From the NCBI RefSeq assembly GCF_036016755.1, contig NZ_JAYXIH010000018.1, positions 1 through 64,000 on the forward strand: a DNA stretch of 64,000 bases, given 5' to 3'. Made by a program: the position numbers and the translations under genes. Below are positions 8,387 to 17,211 of this stretch, piece after piece; the stretch's first letter is position 1; each line of letters starts with the position of its first letter. The notes beneath the pieces were generated by a model. It had not been told where the DNA came from. It made no database searches and worked only from the letters and a program-made list of their open reading frames with translations. This DNA is from Aurantimonas coralicida_A (GTDB lineage: Bacteria; Pseudomonadota; Alphaproteobacteria; Rhizobiales; Rhizobiaceae).

Positions 8387-8483
8387 AGCAAAGGTTTTTG
8401 GACGCTGGCAAAGAGCAAGCGGACGTCGCGGCGTCATCAAGGCTGGCACGTCGCGCCGCGAGGGATTTTGGAGAACATTGATC

Positions 8484-10124
8484 ATGAAGAATCAGGTTGA
8501 GGCGATTCTGGTCGGCCTGGGAGCGCTGCTGGCGTTGCTCGGCGCAGCCTTCGCCAGGGATGCGCTGTTCGAGGCTCACGCCTGGGTGCTGTTTTTCGTT
8601 TTGGCCGTCGCCACCATCATCTTGCTGCGGCGGATCGAATTTTCGGCGCTGCCAATCTCCGGCGTGGGAAAGCGGGACCCATCGCAGGCCAGCGAGGCGG
8701 GCTATGCCGACGACGTCGTGCGCTACGGCGTCATCGCCACGCTCTTCTGGGGGATCGCCGGCTTTCTCGTCGGCGTGATCGTGGCGTCCCAGCTCGCCTG
8801 GCCGGAACTCAATTTCGAGCCGTGGCTGAATTTCGGTCGGCTTCGCCCGCTCCATACCTCGGCGGTGGTCTTCGCCTTTGGTGGCAACGCGCTGATCGCG
8901 ACATCGTTCTATGTTGTCCAACGCACTACACGCGCGCGTTTGTGGGGCGGCGATCTCGCCTGGTTCGTCTTCTGGGGCTATCAGCTGTTCATCGTGCTGG
9001 CCGCGACCGGGTACTTGCTCGGCATCACCCAGAGCAAGGAATACGCCGAGCCGGAATGGTATGTGGATCTCTGGCTGACGGTCGTCTGGCTGGCCTATCT
9101 CGCGGTGTTCCTCGGCACGCTGATCAAGCGTAAGGAACCGCATATCTACGTCGCCAACTGGTTCTATTTGTCCTTCATCGTGACCGTCGCCATGCTGCAC
9201 GTGGTCAACGGGCTGTCGATGCCGGTCTCGCTGCTCGGTTCCAAGAGTTATTCGGCCTTCTCGGGCGTGCAGGATGCGCTGACCCAGTGGTGGTACGGGC
9301 ACAACGCCGTCGGTTTCTTCCTCACCGCCGGCTTCCTGGGGATGATGTACTATTTCATCCCGAAGCAGGCGAACCGTCCGGTCTATTCCTACCGGCTGTC
9401 GATCATCCACTTCTGGTCGCTGATTTTCCTCTACATCTGGGCGGGGCCGCATCATCTCCATTACACGGCGTTGCCCGACTGGGCGCAGACGCTGGGCATG
9501 GTGTTCTCGGTGATGCTGTGGATGCCGTCCTGGGGCGGCATGATCAACGGTCTGATGACGCTTCAGGGCGCCTGGGACAAACTGCGCACCGATCCGATCC
9601 TGCGGATGCTGGTGATCTCGGTCGCCTTCTACGGCATGTCGACCTTCGAAGGCCCGATGATGTCGATCAAGGCGGTCAATTCGCTCAGCCATTACACCGA
9701 TTGGACCATCGGGCATGTGCATTCCGGCGCGCTTGGCTGGAACGGCCTGATCAGTTTCGGCGCGATCTACTTCCTGGTGCCGAAGCTATGGGGACGCGAA
9801 CGGCTTTACAGCCTGCGTCTCGTCAACTGGCACTTCTGGCTGGCCACGCTGGGCATCGTGATCTACGCGGCGGTCATGTGGGTTGCCGGCATCATGCAGG
9901 GGCTGATGTGGCGCGAATACGGGGCGGACGGCTACCTCGTCTACTCCTTCGCCGAAGTCATCGCGGCCATGTATCCCTACTACGTGCTGCGCATGCTGGG
10001 CGGGCTGCTCTACCTCAGCGGCGCGTTGGTCATGGCCTTCAACATCTACAAGACGATCCGCGGCGACGTGCGAGTTGAGGCCCCGATGGGCCGCGCGACA
10101 GCCGCCGCGCAGCCGGCCAGCTAA
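8484..10124 (+). CDS. ccoN: cbb3-type cytochrome c oxidase subunit I
   Basis: A 546-residue multi-pass membrane protein and the catalytic subunit (EC 7.1.1.9) of the high-affinity cbb3 oxidase. It carries the heme b and heme b3-CuB centre. Histidine-bearing conserved segments include RPLHTSAVVFAF, WWYGHNAVGFFL, AGPHHLHYTALPDW and TIGHVHSGALGWNG. The ATG at 8484 follows GGAGA by 9 bp; the frame extends upstream to 8373 but crosses the FNR box. It is the first gene of ccoNOQP. Two additional hydrophobic segments at the N-terminus, before the core, are common in alphaproteobacterial CcoN. Confidence 0.97.
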   Translation: MKNQVEAILVGLGALLALLGAAFARDALFEAHAWVLFFVLAVATIILLRRIEFSALPISGVGKRDPSQASEAGYADDVVRYGVIATLFWGIAGFLVGVIVASQLAWPELNFEPWLNFGRLRPLHTSAVVFAFGGNALIATSFYVVQRTTRARLWGGDLAWFVFWGYQLFIVLAATGYLLGITQSKEYAEPEWYVDLWLTVVWLAYLAVFLGTLIKRKEPHIYVANWFYLSFIVTVAMLHVVNGLSMPVSLLGSKSYSAFSGVQDALTQWWYGHNAVGFFLTAGFLGMMYYFIPKQANRPVYSYRLSIIHFWSLIFLYIWAGPHHLHYTALPDWAQTLGMVFSVMLWMPSWGGMINGLMTLQGAWDKLRTDPILRMLVISVAFYGMSTFEGPMMSIKAVNSLSHYTDWTIGHVHSGALGWNGLISFGAIYFLVPKLWGRERLYSLRLVNWHFWLATLGIVIYAAVMWVAGIMQGLMWREYGADGYLVYSFAEVIAAMYPYYVLRMLGGLLYLSGALVMAFNIYKTIRGDVRVEAPMGRATAAAQPAS

Positions 10125-10135
10125 AGGGGATGAGT

Positions 10136-10933
10136 ATGAGCAAGAAAGACGACGACTCCGCGCTGAAGGGTGCTCTCCCGGAGGTCAAGGCCGATCCCAT
10201 AGCCCGCGGCCTCTTGTCCCGGCACGGCGTGATCGAGCGCAACGCCACGCTTCTGCTCGTCCTGTCGCTGCTGGTGGTCAGCGTCGGCGGGATCGTCGAG
10301 ATAGCGCCGCTGTTCTATCTCGAGAACACGATCGAGAAGGTGGAGGGCGTGCGGCCCTACTCCCCGCTCGAACTGGCTGGCCGCAACATCTACATCCGCG
10401 AGGGCTGCTACACCTGCCACAGCCAGATGATCCGGCCATTCCGCGACGAGGTGGAACGCTATGGCCCTTACAGTCTGGCGGCGGAGTCGATGTACGATCA
10501 TCCATTCCAGTGGGGCTCGAAACGTACGGGACCGGATCTGGCCCGCGTCGGCGGCCGCTATTCCAACGAATGGCAGGTCCAGCACCTGACCGATCCGCGT
10601 TCGGTCGTGCCGGAATCGGTCATGCCGACCTATGCCTTCCTGCGGAAGGAGCTGGTCGTGGAGGATCCGGCCGGGCATCTCGTTGCCAACCGCCGCGTCG
10701 GCGTGCCCTACACCGATGCGATGATCGAGAACGCCGCGACCGACCTGCGCGCCCAGGCGGACCCGGAGGCCGACACGTCGGCGCTTCTCGATCGCTACCC
10801 CAAGGCCGTCGTCAGCGATTTCGACGGCGATCGGCAAAAGCTCACCGAAATGGATGCGCTCGTCGCCTACCTGCAAATGCTCGGAACGCTGGTCGACTTT
10901 TCGGCCTACGAGCCTGAACTCAACGACCGGTAA
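10136..10933 (+). CDS. ccoO: cbb3-type cytochrome c oxidase subunit II (monoheme cytochrome c)
   Basis: A 265-residue membrane-anchored cytochrome c. One transmembrane helix at about 38-58 is followed by a periplasmic domain with heme motif C91-YTC-H95, and the conserved ESVMPTY provides the probable distal Met. It passes electrons from CcoP to CcoN. I chose ATG 10136 because AGGGG ends 6 bp before it; an ATG at 10130 directly abuts that Shine-Dalgarno sequence. The gene is 11 bp downstream of ccoN. Its length is slightly above the usual 240-250 because of an insertion (about 185-225) before the last helix. Confidence 0.96.
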   Translation: MSKKDDDSALKGALPEVKADPIARGLLSRHGVIERNATLLLVLSLLVVSVGGIVEIAPLFYLENTIEKVEGVRPYSPLELAGRNIYIREGCYTCHSQMIRPFRDEVERYGPYSLAAESMYDHPFQWGSKRTGPDLARVGGRYSNEWQVQHLTDPRSVVPESVMPTYAFLRKELVVEDPAGHLVANRRVGVPYTDAMIENAATDLRAQADPEADTSALLDRYPKAVVSDFDGDRQKLTEMDALVAYLQMLGTLVDFSAYEPELNDR

Positions 10934-10943
10934 GGGCCGAAAG

Positions 10944-11099
10944 ATGGATTTCGAATACCAGAGCATGCGCACCTTCGCCGACAGCTGGGGTCTTTTGTAC
11001 CTCGTACTGATTTTCGTCGCCGTCCTCGCCTGGGTCCTGCGACCCGGCGCACGCAAAGCGGCCGACGAGGCCGCACGCATCCCGTTCAAGGAGGACTGA
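10944..11099 (+). CDS. ccoQ: cbb3-type cytochrome c oxidase subunit IV
   Basis: A 51-residue single-pass membrane protein. The hydrophobic segment LLYLVLIFVAVLAWVL (about 17-32) is followed by RPGARKAADEAARIPF, a typical CcoQ tail. CcoQ stabilises the cbb3 complex and its link to CcoP. It lies between ccoO (10-bp gap) and ccoP (3-bp gap). The start at 10944 is preceded by a purine-rich stretch (AAGGGCCGAAAG). Confidence 0.93.
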   Translation: MDFEYQSMRTFADSWGLLYLVLIFVAVLAWVLRPGARKAADEAARIPFKED

Positions 11100-11102
11100 T
11101 CG

Positions 11103-11975
11103 ATGGCGGACGAAAGAGAGATCGACCCGGTCACCGGTGTCGAAACGACGGGCCATTCCTGGGACGGTATCAAGGAACTGAACAATCCGATGCCGCGATG
11201 GTGGCTGTGGACGTTCTACGCGACGATCGCGTTTTCGCTGGTTTACGTTGTGCTCTATCCGGCTTTGCCGCTGATCAATTCGGCGACGAAGGGTGTGCTG
11301 GGATGGTCGAGTCGCTCCGATCTGCGCGCCGACATCGCAAGCGCGCAAGCGCGCAATGTCGATCGCATCGAGGCGATCAAGGCATCGTCCGTGACGGACA
11401 TCGCCGCCGACGAAAATCTGCGCCAGTTCGCGATCTCCGCGGGCAACGCGGCCTTCAAGGTCAATTGCGTCCAGTGTCACGGCTCCGGCGCGGCCGGCAG
11501 CGCCGGCTATCCCAACCTCAACGACGACGCCTGGATCTGGGGTGGCGGCGTGGAGGATATCTACACGACTATCCTTCACGGCGTGCGCTACGGCGACGAT
11601 GACGAGACCCGGATATCCGAGATGCCTGCGTTCGGCCGCGACGAAATCCTCGACCGCGAGCAGATCGCGGCGGTCGCAGCCTATGTGCGCAAGCTCTCCG
11701 GCCAGGAGGCGGACGCTGCGGCCGCCGCGAGCGGCGCGACCGTCTATGCCGACAACTGCGCCGCCTGCCATGGCGAGGCGGGCGAGGGTGTCCGCGAGCT
11801 TGGGGCGCCACGCCTCGCCGACGCGCTCTGGCTCTATGGCGGCAGCCAGAGCGAGATCATGGCACAGGTAGGCACACCGCAGCACGGTGTCATGCCGGGC
11901 TGGGGCGAACGTCTGGGTGAAGTGACCGCAAAGCAGCTGGCCGTTTATGTCCACAGCCTCGGCGGCGGCGAATAG
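11103..11975 (+). CDS. ccoP: cbb3-type cytochrome c oxidase subunit III (diheme cytochrome c)
   Basis: A 290-residue diheme cytochrome c that accepts electrons from soluble cytochrome c. The N-terminal cytosolic segment contains TGHSWDGIKELNNPMPRWW, the CcoP signature before the transmembrane helix (about 33-56). Heme motifs are C122-VQC-H126 and C219-AAC-H223, with axial Met candidates in EMPAFG and VMPGWG. It is the last gene of ccoNOQP. The next gene is on the opposite strand, 25 bp away, and I saw no clear hairpin terminator in that gap. Confidence 0.97.
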   Translation: MADEREIDPVTGVETTGHSWDGIKELNNPMPRWWLWTFYATIAFSLVYVVLYPALPLINSATKGVLGWSSRSDLRADIASAQARNVDRIEAIKASSVTDIAADENLRQFAISAGNAAFKVNCVQCHGSGAAGSAGYPNLNDDAWIWGGGVEDIYTTILHGVRYGDDDETRISEMPAFGRDEILDREQIAAVAAYVRKLSGQEADAAAAASGATVYADNCAACHGEAGEGVRELGAPRLADALWLYGGSQSEIMAQVGTPQHGVMPGWGERLGEVTAKQLAVYVHSLGGGE

Positions 11976-12000
11976 GGAAGCATACCAACCTGCGGACGTA

Positions 12001-12684
12001 TCAACCCATCGAACTGGATGACGATCCCCGAGATCTAAATTTCGCCGCGTCGCTGCGGGCGATCCAGATCGCGATCGTCATCCAGCTGGCGACGTAGAAA
12101 ACGCCGATGGCGAGCACCGCTTCTCCCGGGAAGGGGCCGATATCGGCGCGTTCGACGAACTCGGTCAGGGAGCCGACGCCGGTGGGATGCACCAGCAGCT
12201 TGCCGATATAGGCGGCCGTCTGGATCAACAGGATCCAGAGGTAGTTTCTGCGAATCCGCCGGCCGATCGCTGTCGCCTGACTGATATGATAGACCGGGTG
12301 CAGGTAGTTTTCGGCGAGGACTGTCGTCCAGCCGTTCTCGGTGCGCAGATCGCCGTCCTGCAGCATCGGCGCGTAGAAATTGTTTTCCATCCAGCGCGCC
12401 CGTGCCCGCCAGACATTGAAATAGCGATATCGCCGCGCCTCGAGCAGCAGAAAAAACAGAATCAGGATGCCGACCAGGACCAGTGGCAGCGGTGAGGCGT
12501 TGGGCGATGAAAACGCGATCGACAGAGCGATGCCGAGCGTGACGACAGCCCAGTTCGTCGTGGTGTCGAGCCGGGTCCGCCAAATCGTCGAGCGATAGAT
12601 CTCTCCGCGATAAAGATGGGCGAGCGCGCCCATCTCGGAATTGCTGAAATCGCGTGCGGCCGCGGGTTCCCGGACGGAATCCAT
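12001..12684 (-). CDS. DUF2270 integral membrane protein
   Basis: A 227-residue membrane protein matching the DUF2270 pattern: ALAHLYRGEIYRSTIWRTRLD and TTNWAVVTLGIALSIAFS near the N-terminus, then paired hydrophobic segments at about 40-82 and, after a soluble loop, two further segments near the C-terminus. The function is unknown. I chose the ATG at 12684, with GGGAGGA a few bases upstream, over an upstream frame start at 12708. It lies between ccoNOQP and ccoGHIS on the opposite strand, with its 5' end facing ccoG across an FNR box. This suggests a role linked to microaerobic respiration, but that is inference from position only. Confidence 0.8.
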   Translation of the reverse strand: MDSVREPAAARDFSNSEMGALAHLYRGEIYRSTIWRTRLDTTTNWAVVTLGIALSIAFSSPNASPLPLVLVGILILFFLLLEARRYRYFNVWRARARWMENNFYAPMLQDGDLRTENGWTTVLAENYLHPVYHISQATAIGRRIRRNYLWILLIQTAAYIGKLLVHPTGVGSLTEFVERADIGPFPGEAVLAIGVFYVASWMTIAIWIARSDAAKFRSRGSSSSSMG

Positions 12685-12752
12685 TGCTTCCTCCCTGCCT
12701 CGCCGCACGCCTAAAGTGTCTCACGGGGCGGAGCGGGGGTCAAAGCGGCTGG

Positions 12753-12766
12753 TTGATCTGGGTCAA
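12753..12766. promoter_or_regulatory. FNR box between the DUF2270 gene and ccoG
   Basis: TTGATCTGGGTCAA matches TTGAT-N4-ATCAA with the same single A-to-G difference as the box at 8373. Its centre is 12759.5, which predicts a class II start for ccoG at about 12801. A symmetric leftward start would be near 12718, 34 nt ahead of the DUF2270 ATG, although no good -10 is seen there. Confidence 0.85.
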
Positions 12767-12804
12767 GGATCGACGGCGCCATTACGGTGAAAAGACTTGC
12801 GATC

Positions 12805-14400
12805 ATGCCGGACAGCCCTCCGGCAATGCAGGAGTCGCAATTGGACCAACCCGCCGAAATAACGCAGATCGACGTCGAGGCCGTCAATGCCGGGGGACGC
12901 CAGCAGAGCCAGCCGCTCTATGCGCCGCGCCAGAAGATCTTTCCCAAGCGTGCCGAGGGCAATTTCCGCCGCTTGAAATGGATCGTCATGGCGATCACGC
13001 TCGGCATCTACTACGTCACGCCATGGCTGCGGTGGGACCGGGGGCCTTACGCGCCCGACCAGGCGGTCCTGATCGATCTGGCCAATCGCCGATTCTATTT
13101 CTTCTTCATCGAGATATGGCCGCAGGAATTCTTCTTCGTCGCCGGATTGCTGGTCATGGCTGGCGTCGGCCTTTTTCTGATCACGTCCGTCGTCGGACGG
13201 GCCTGGTGCGGCTACACCTGTCCACAGACGGTCTGGACCGATCTGTTTCTCGTCGTCGAGCGCTTCTTCGAGGGCGACCGCAACGCCCGCATCCGTCTGG
13301 ACAAGGCGCGGTGGAGCGCGGACAAGATCCGCAAGCGCGTCTTCAAGCACACGACCTGGCTCGTGATCGCGGCGGCGACCGGCGGCGCCTGGATCTTCTA
13401 TTTCGCCGACGCGCCGACACTGCTCACCAGCTTCATCCTCGGTGAAGCGCCCTTCGTCGCCTACGCCACCGTCGGCATTCTGACCGCCACCACTTATATC
13501 TTCGGCGGTTTCATGCGCGAACAGGTCTGCATTTATATGTGCCCCTGGCCGCGCATCCAGGCCGCGATGCTGGACGAGGATTCGCTGACCGTCACCTACA
13601 ATGACTGGCGCGGCGAGCCGCGCACGCACGGTGCCAAGAAGGCGGCGGCGGCCGGCCTTGCGGCTGGGGACTGCGTCGACTGCAATGCCTGCGTCGCGGT
13701 TTGCCCCACCGGCATCGACATTCGCGACGGGCAACAACTGGGCTGCATCACCTGCGCGCTCTGCATCGACGCATGCGATACCGTGATGGACCGGCTCGGC
13801 CGGGAGCGCGGGCTGATTTCCTACGCGACGCTGCGCGACTACGACGCCAATCTCGCGATCGCCACCGATCCGGCGAGCGGAGCGATCGACCCATCCCGAG
13901 TACGGGACGAGAACGGCCGTTTTCGCGACAATCTTCGCCACTTCGACTGGCGGATCATCTTCCGGCTGCGGACGCTGATCTACACCGCTATATGGGCGGC
14001 GATCGGGGCCGCCTTGGTCATCGCGCTGATGGCGCGCGACAGGCTCGAGATCAACGTCCAGCACGACCGCAACCCGGTGGCCGTGACGCTCAGCGACGGC
14101 TCGATTCGCAACGGCTATACCGTCAAGCTGCTCAACATGATCCCGGAGCCCCGCGTGATCACCCTCGGTATCGAGGGCCTGCCCGGTGCGACGATGGAAA
14201 TCAACGAGATCGCGCAACCGGCCGGCACCCACTTCGCGGTGCCGGTGGAACCTGATAAACTGCGCACATTGCGCGTCTTCGTTGCGCAGCCGCCCGAGAC
14301 CATCGCGCCGGGCGCGACCAACTTCCGTTTTGTCGTCAAGGATCAGGCGTCGGAAGCGACGAGCGCCTACAAGGCAATCTTCGAAGTTCTGGAGGAATGA
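12805..14400 (+). CDS. ccoG: cbb3 oxidase accessory protein, polyferredoxin-type copper reductase
   Basis: A 531-residue membrane protein (RdxA/FixG family) thought to reduce Cu(II) for cbb3 assembly. It has CGYTCPQTVW near a membrane helix, CIYMCPWPRIQ, and two ferredoxin motifs, CVDCNACVAVCP and CITCALCIDAC (about 285-320). A periplasmic FixG C-terminal Ig-like domain follows. The start is uncertain. GTG 12787 lies upstream of the start site predicted from the FNR box (about 12801), so I prefer ATG 12805; ATG 12826 is the next choice. It is the first gene of ccoGHIS, whose genes are closely spaced or overlapping. Confidence 0.93.
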   Translation: MPDSPPAMQESQLDQPAEITQIDVEAVNAGGRQQSQPLYAPRQKIFPKRAEGNFRRLKWIVMAITLGIYYVTPWLRWDRGPYAPDQAVLIDLANRRFYFFFIEIWPQEFFFVAGLLVMAGVGLFLITSVVGRAWCGYTCPQTVWTDLFLVVERFFEGDRNARIRLDKARWSADKIRKRVFKHTTWLVIAAATGGAWIFYFADAPTLLTSFILGEAPFVAYATVGILTATTYIFGGFMREQVCIYMCPWPRIQAAMLDEDSLTVTYNDWRGEPRTHGAKKAAAAGLAAGDCVDCNACVAVCPTGIDIRDGQQLGCITCALCIDACDTVMDRLGRERGLISYATLRDYDANLAIATDPASGAIDPSRVRDENGRFRDNLRHFDWRIIFRLRTLIYTAIWAAIGAALVIALMARDRLEINVQHDRNPVAVTLSDGSIRNGYTVKLLNMIPEPRVITLGIEGLPGATMEINEIAQPAGTHFAVPVEPDKLRTLRVFVAQPPETIAPGATNFRFVVKDQASEATSAYKAIFEVLEE

Positions 14401-14402
14401 CC

Positions 14403-14885
14403 ATGCTGGCTCGCTTGTTTCGACCGCGCGAATTCACCGGCTGGCATATGTGGGCGGTGATGGTCCTGTTCTTCGGGACGATTATTTCGGTAAACCTCGT
14501 GCTTGCCTATTTCGCCAATTCCAGCTGGAGTGGGCTTGTCGTCCAGAACTCCTACGTGGAGAGCCAGCGTTTCGACACCGAGACCGCGGCGAAGCGTCGC
14601 CAGGCGGCGCTTGGCTGGACCGTGCGCACGTCTTACCAGGACGGGGTCTTCACGGTCAGTCTCATCGACGGAACGGAGCGCGCCATCCGCGACGCTTCGG
14701 TGGAGGCGACGATCGGGCATCCGGCTTCCGAGCGGGAGGATCGCACCATCCTGCTGCAGGCTGATCCGGGCGGAACCTACACCGCTCCAACCGAGCTCGG
14801 CACGGGGCTTTGGGAGGCCGCCATCGTCGTCACGGGGACGGACGAGCAGCCTTGGGAAAAAGCGGTGCGCTTCGTGGTGGAGTGA
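14403..14885 (+). CDS. ccoH: FixH family cbb3 assembly protein
   Basis: A 160-residue protein with the FixH/CcoH layout: a short cytosolic N-terminus with GWHMW, one transmembrane helix (about 19-38), then a periplasmic domain (NSYVESQRFD, ALGWTVRTSY). CcoH associates with CcoN and is needed for stable cbb3 assembly. GGAGG at 14391-14395 sits 7 bp from ATG 14403. A first ATG at 14397 overlaps the ccoG stop (ATGA) but is only 1 bp from the Shine-Dalgarno, so I prefer 14403. Confidence 0.92.
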   Translation: MLARLFRPREFTGWHMWAVMVLFFGTIISVNLVLAYFANSSWSGLVVQNSYVESQRFDTETAAKRRQAALGWTVRTSYQDGVFTVSLIDGTERAIRDASVEATIGHPASEREDRTILLQADPGGTYTAPTELGTGLWEAAIVVTGTDEQPWEKAVRFVVE

Positions 14886-14892
14886 GACGGTC

Positions 14893-17211
14893 ATGAGCTG
14901 TTGTGGTGGGGCGCTGGCCACGAGCTTCGCGCTCGAAACCGTTGATCCGGCGAGCGCGCTGCGGGCCGAGGAACTGATGCGGTCGGGACGCGTCAACGAA
15001 GACGGCACGGTCCAATACGTCTTCTCGGTTCCGGATATCTCGTGCGGCCGCTGCATGACCACGATCGAAACGGCGCTGACGCCGCTCGACGGCGTCGTCT
15101 CGGCGCGCGTCAATTTGACGATGCGCCGGGTGACCGTGGTTCTCGATGCCGCGGATCGATCGCCACTGGTCGTCAGTGATGCCCTGGAGCGTCTTGGCTA
15201 TGGCGCGACGCCGGTCGACATCGGCGATCTGGACGACTTGTCCCGCCAGCGGGAATCGGCTGGTCTGCTCAAGGCGTTGGCCGTCGCCGGCTTCGCGGCC
15301 GGCAACATCATGCTCCTGTCGGTATCGGTCTGGTCCGGCGCCGACGCCGCGACGCGCGACCTGTTCCATCTGGTCTCGGCGCTGATCGCCCTGCCGACGG
15401 TCGCCTATTCCGGCCAGGTCTTCTTCCGGTCCGCCTTCGGCGCGCTCAGGGCCGGGCGCCTCAACATGGACGTTCCGATCTCGCTCGCCGTGGTGCTGGC
15501 GCTCGCCATGAGCGTCTTCGAGAGTCTCACCGGCGGCGCGGCGGCCTATTTCGACGCGGCGGTGACGCTGCTCTTCTTCCTCCTGATCGGGCGCTATCTC
15601 GACCAGCGCATGCGCGAGCGCGCGCGAACCGCCGTCACCGGTCTCAGCCGTCTGGCGGTGAAGGGGGCAAGCCGGGTTGAAGACGGCGAGCTCTCCTACG
15701 TGCCGCTCGACGAGGTCCGGCCTGGCATGATCCTGCGTGTCGCCGCCGGCGAGCGGGTTCCCGTCGATGGCGTGGTGGTGTGGGGGACGAGCGATCTCGA
15801 CCGCTCCCTCGTCACCGGCGAGAGCGCGCCGTTTGCCGCGTCCGGCGGTGACAGGGTCGAGGCGGGGACGCTGAACCTCTCCGGTTCGATCGACATAGAG
15901 GCGCTGGCGACGGCGGAAAACTCCTTCCTCGCCGAAATCATCCGGATGATGGAAGCCGCGGAGAAGGGGCGCGGACGTTATGTGCGCGTCGCCGATCGCA
16001 TGGCGCGGATCTATGCGCCGGCGGTCCACATCCTGGCCGCGGCCACCTTCGTCGGCTGGCTGGTGGCGACGGGTGGCGACTGGTACGCGGCCACTTACGC
16101 TGCCATCGCCGTCCTGATCATCACCTGTCCCTGCGCGCTTGGACTGGCGGTTCCCGTCGTTCACGTCATCGGCGCGGCGCGGCTGTTCGAGAACGGCATC
16201 CTGATGAAGGACGGCTCGGCACTGGAACGCCTTGCCGAGGCCGACCACGTCGTCTTCGACAAGACCGGCACGCTGACGACGGGTGTCCCCCGCGTCACGT
16301 CTTCGGATGTCGAGGGCGATGATGCGGGGGCCGCGCGCGCGCTCGCCGCCCATTCGACGCACCCGGCCTCAAGGGCGATCCTGGCTTTTCTCCCCGCCGC
16401 ATCCGCCGGAGCGCTCTCGGCGGTTCACGAGGTGCCGGGCTGCGGTGTGGAGGGCGAAGTCGACGGTCGGCGCGCCCGTCTCGGGCGCGCCGATTGGGTC
16501 GGTGCCATCGCATCCGGCGACGGATGGTCCGGAGGGCGGGCCGGCGGCGTCGGCTTTGCGCTGGAGGGCGGTCGGCTGTTCGGCTTCGAGCTGGCGGAGA
16601 CGTTGCGCGGTGACGCCGCGGCGGCGATCAACGACCTGAAGCAGGACGGCCTGGCTGTCGAGGTCCTGTCGGGCGACGCGGCTGAGCCCGTCGCGCGGAT
16701 CGCCGGCGAACTCGGCCTCGCCGCAATGGCGTCGGGCCAGACGCCCGGCATGAAGATCGAGCGTCTGCATGGTTTGCAGGCACGCGGAGCAAAGGTTCTG
16801 ATGGTCGGCGACGGCCTCAACGACGCGCCGAGCCTCGCGGCCGGCGACGTGTCGATGGCGCCGGCGTCCGCCTGCGACGCCGGGCGGCTGGCCGCCGATT
16901 TCGTGTTCACGCGGGACAGCCTGTTCGCGGTGCCTTTCGCCCACCGGGTCGCCGTCAAGGCCCGGCGGTTGGTACAACAGAACTTCGCGCTGGCGATTCT
17001 TTACAATTGCATTGCCGTTCCGCTGGCGATCGCGGGCTACATCACGCCGCTGGGCGCCGCCATCGCCATGTCCTCGTCCTCCATCGTCGTCGTCGCCAAC
17101 TCCCTGCGCCTGGCCCGCGGCGGCAAGATGGGGCGGTGGACCGAGGGGGCGTTCGCGCCGCGCACACCGCGGCTTCCACCCCCGCGGCTCGTCGGGGAGG
17201 GGGTGGCATGA
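14893..17211 (+). CDS. ccoI: P1B-type copper-exporting ATPase for cbb3 assembly
   Basis: A 772-residue CcoI/FixI-type ATPase that exports copper for CuB insertion. The heavy-metal-associated domain has CGRC (about residues 50-53). Membrane motif CPC is in ITCPCALGLAVP, the phosphorylated Asp in DKTGTLT, the conserved His-Pro in HSTHPASRAI, and the hinge in MVGDGLNDAPSL. The extreme N-terminus MSCCGG adds more thiols and is common in CcoI. The last 20 or so residues (TPRLPPPRLVGEG) are encoded by a GC-rich inverted repeat and look like an added tail. The stop overlaps the ccoS start (ATGA). Confidence 0.95.
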   Translation: MSCCGGALATSFALETVDPASALRAEELMRSGRVNEDGTVQYVFSVPDISCGRCMTTIETALTPLDGVVSARVNLTMRRVTVVLDAADRSPLVVSDALERLGYGATPVDIGDLDDLSRQRESAGLLKALAVAGFAAGNIMLLSVSVWSGADAATRDLFHLVSALIALPTVAYSGQVFFRSAFGALRAGRLNMDVPISLAVVLALAMSVFESLTGGAAAYFDAAVTLLFFLLIGRYLDQRMRERARTAVTGLSRLAVKGASRVEDGELSYVPLDEVRPGMILRVAAGERVPVDGVVVWGTSDLDRSLVTGESAPFAASGGDRVEAGTLNLSGSIDIEALATAENSFLAEIIRMMEAAEKGRGRYVRVADRMARIYAPAVHILAAATFVGWLVATGGDWYAATYAAIAVLIITCPCALGLAVPVVHVIGAARLFENGILMKDGSALERLAEADHVVFDKTGTLTTGVPRVTSSDVEGDDAGAARALAAHSTHPASRAILAFLPAASAGALSAVHEVPGCGVEGEVDGRRARLGRADWVGAIASGDGWSGGRAGGVGFALEGGRLFGFELAETLRGDAAAAINDLKQDGLAVEVLSGDAAEPVARIAGELGLAAMASGQTPGMKIERLHGLQARGAKVLMVGDGLNDAPSLAAGDVSMAPASACDAGRLAADFVFTRDSLFAVPFAHRVAVKARRLVQQNFALAILYNCIAVPLAIAGYITPLGAAIAMSSSSIVVVANSLRLARGGKMGRWTEGAFAPRTPRLPPPRLVGEGVA
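17176..17206. repeat. GC-rich inverted repeat inside the 3' end of ccoI
   Basis: CCACCCCC at 17176-17183 pairs perfectly with GGGGGTGG at 17199-17206 around a 15-nt loop. The coding consequence is a Pro/Arg-rich tail on CcoI ending directly at the ccoS start. It resembles the short palindromic repeats scattered through alphaproteobacterial genomes that can insert into gene ends. Whether it is repeated elsewhere in the genome cannot be seen here. Confidence 0.5.
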
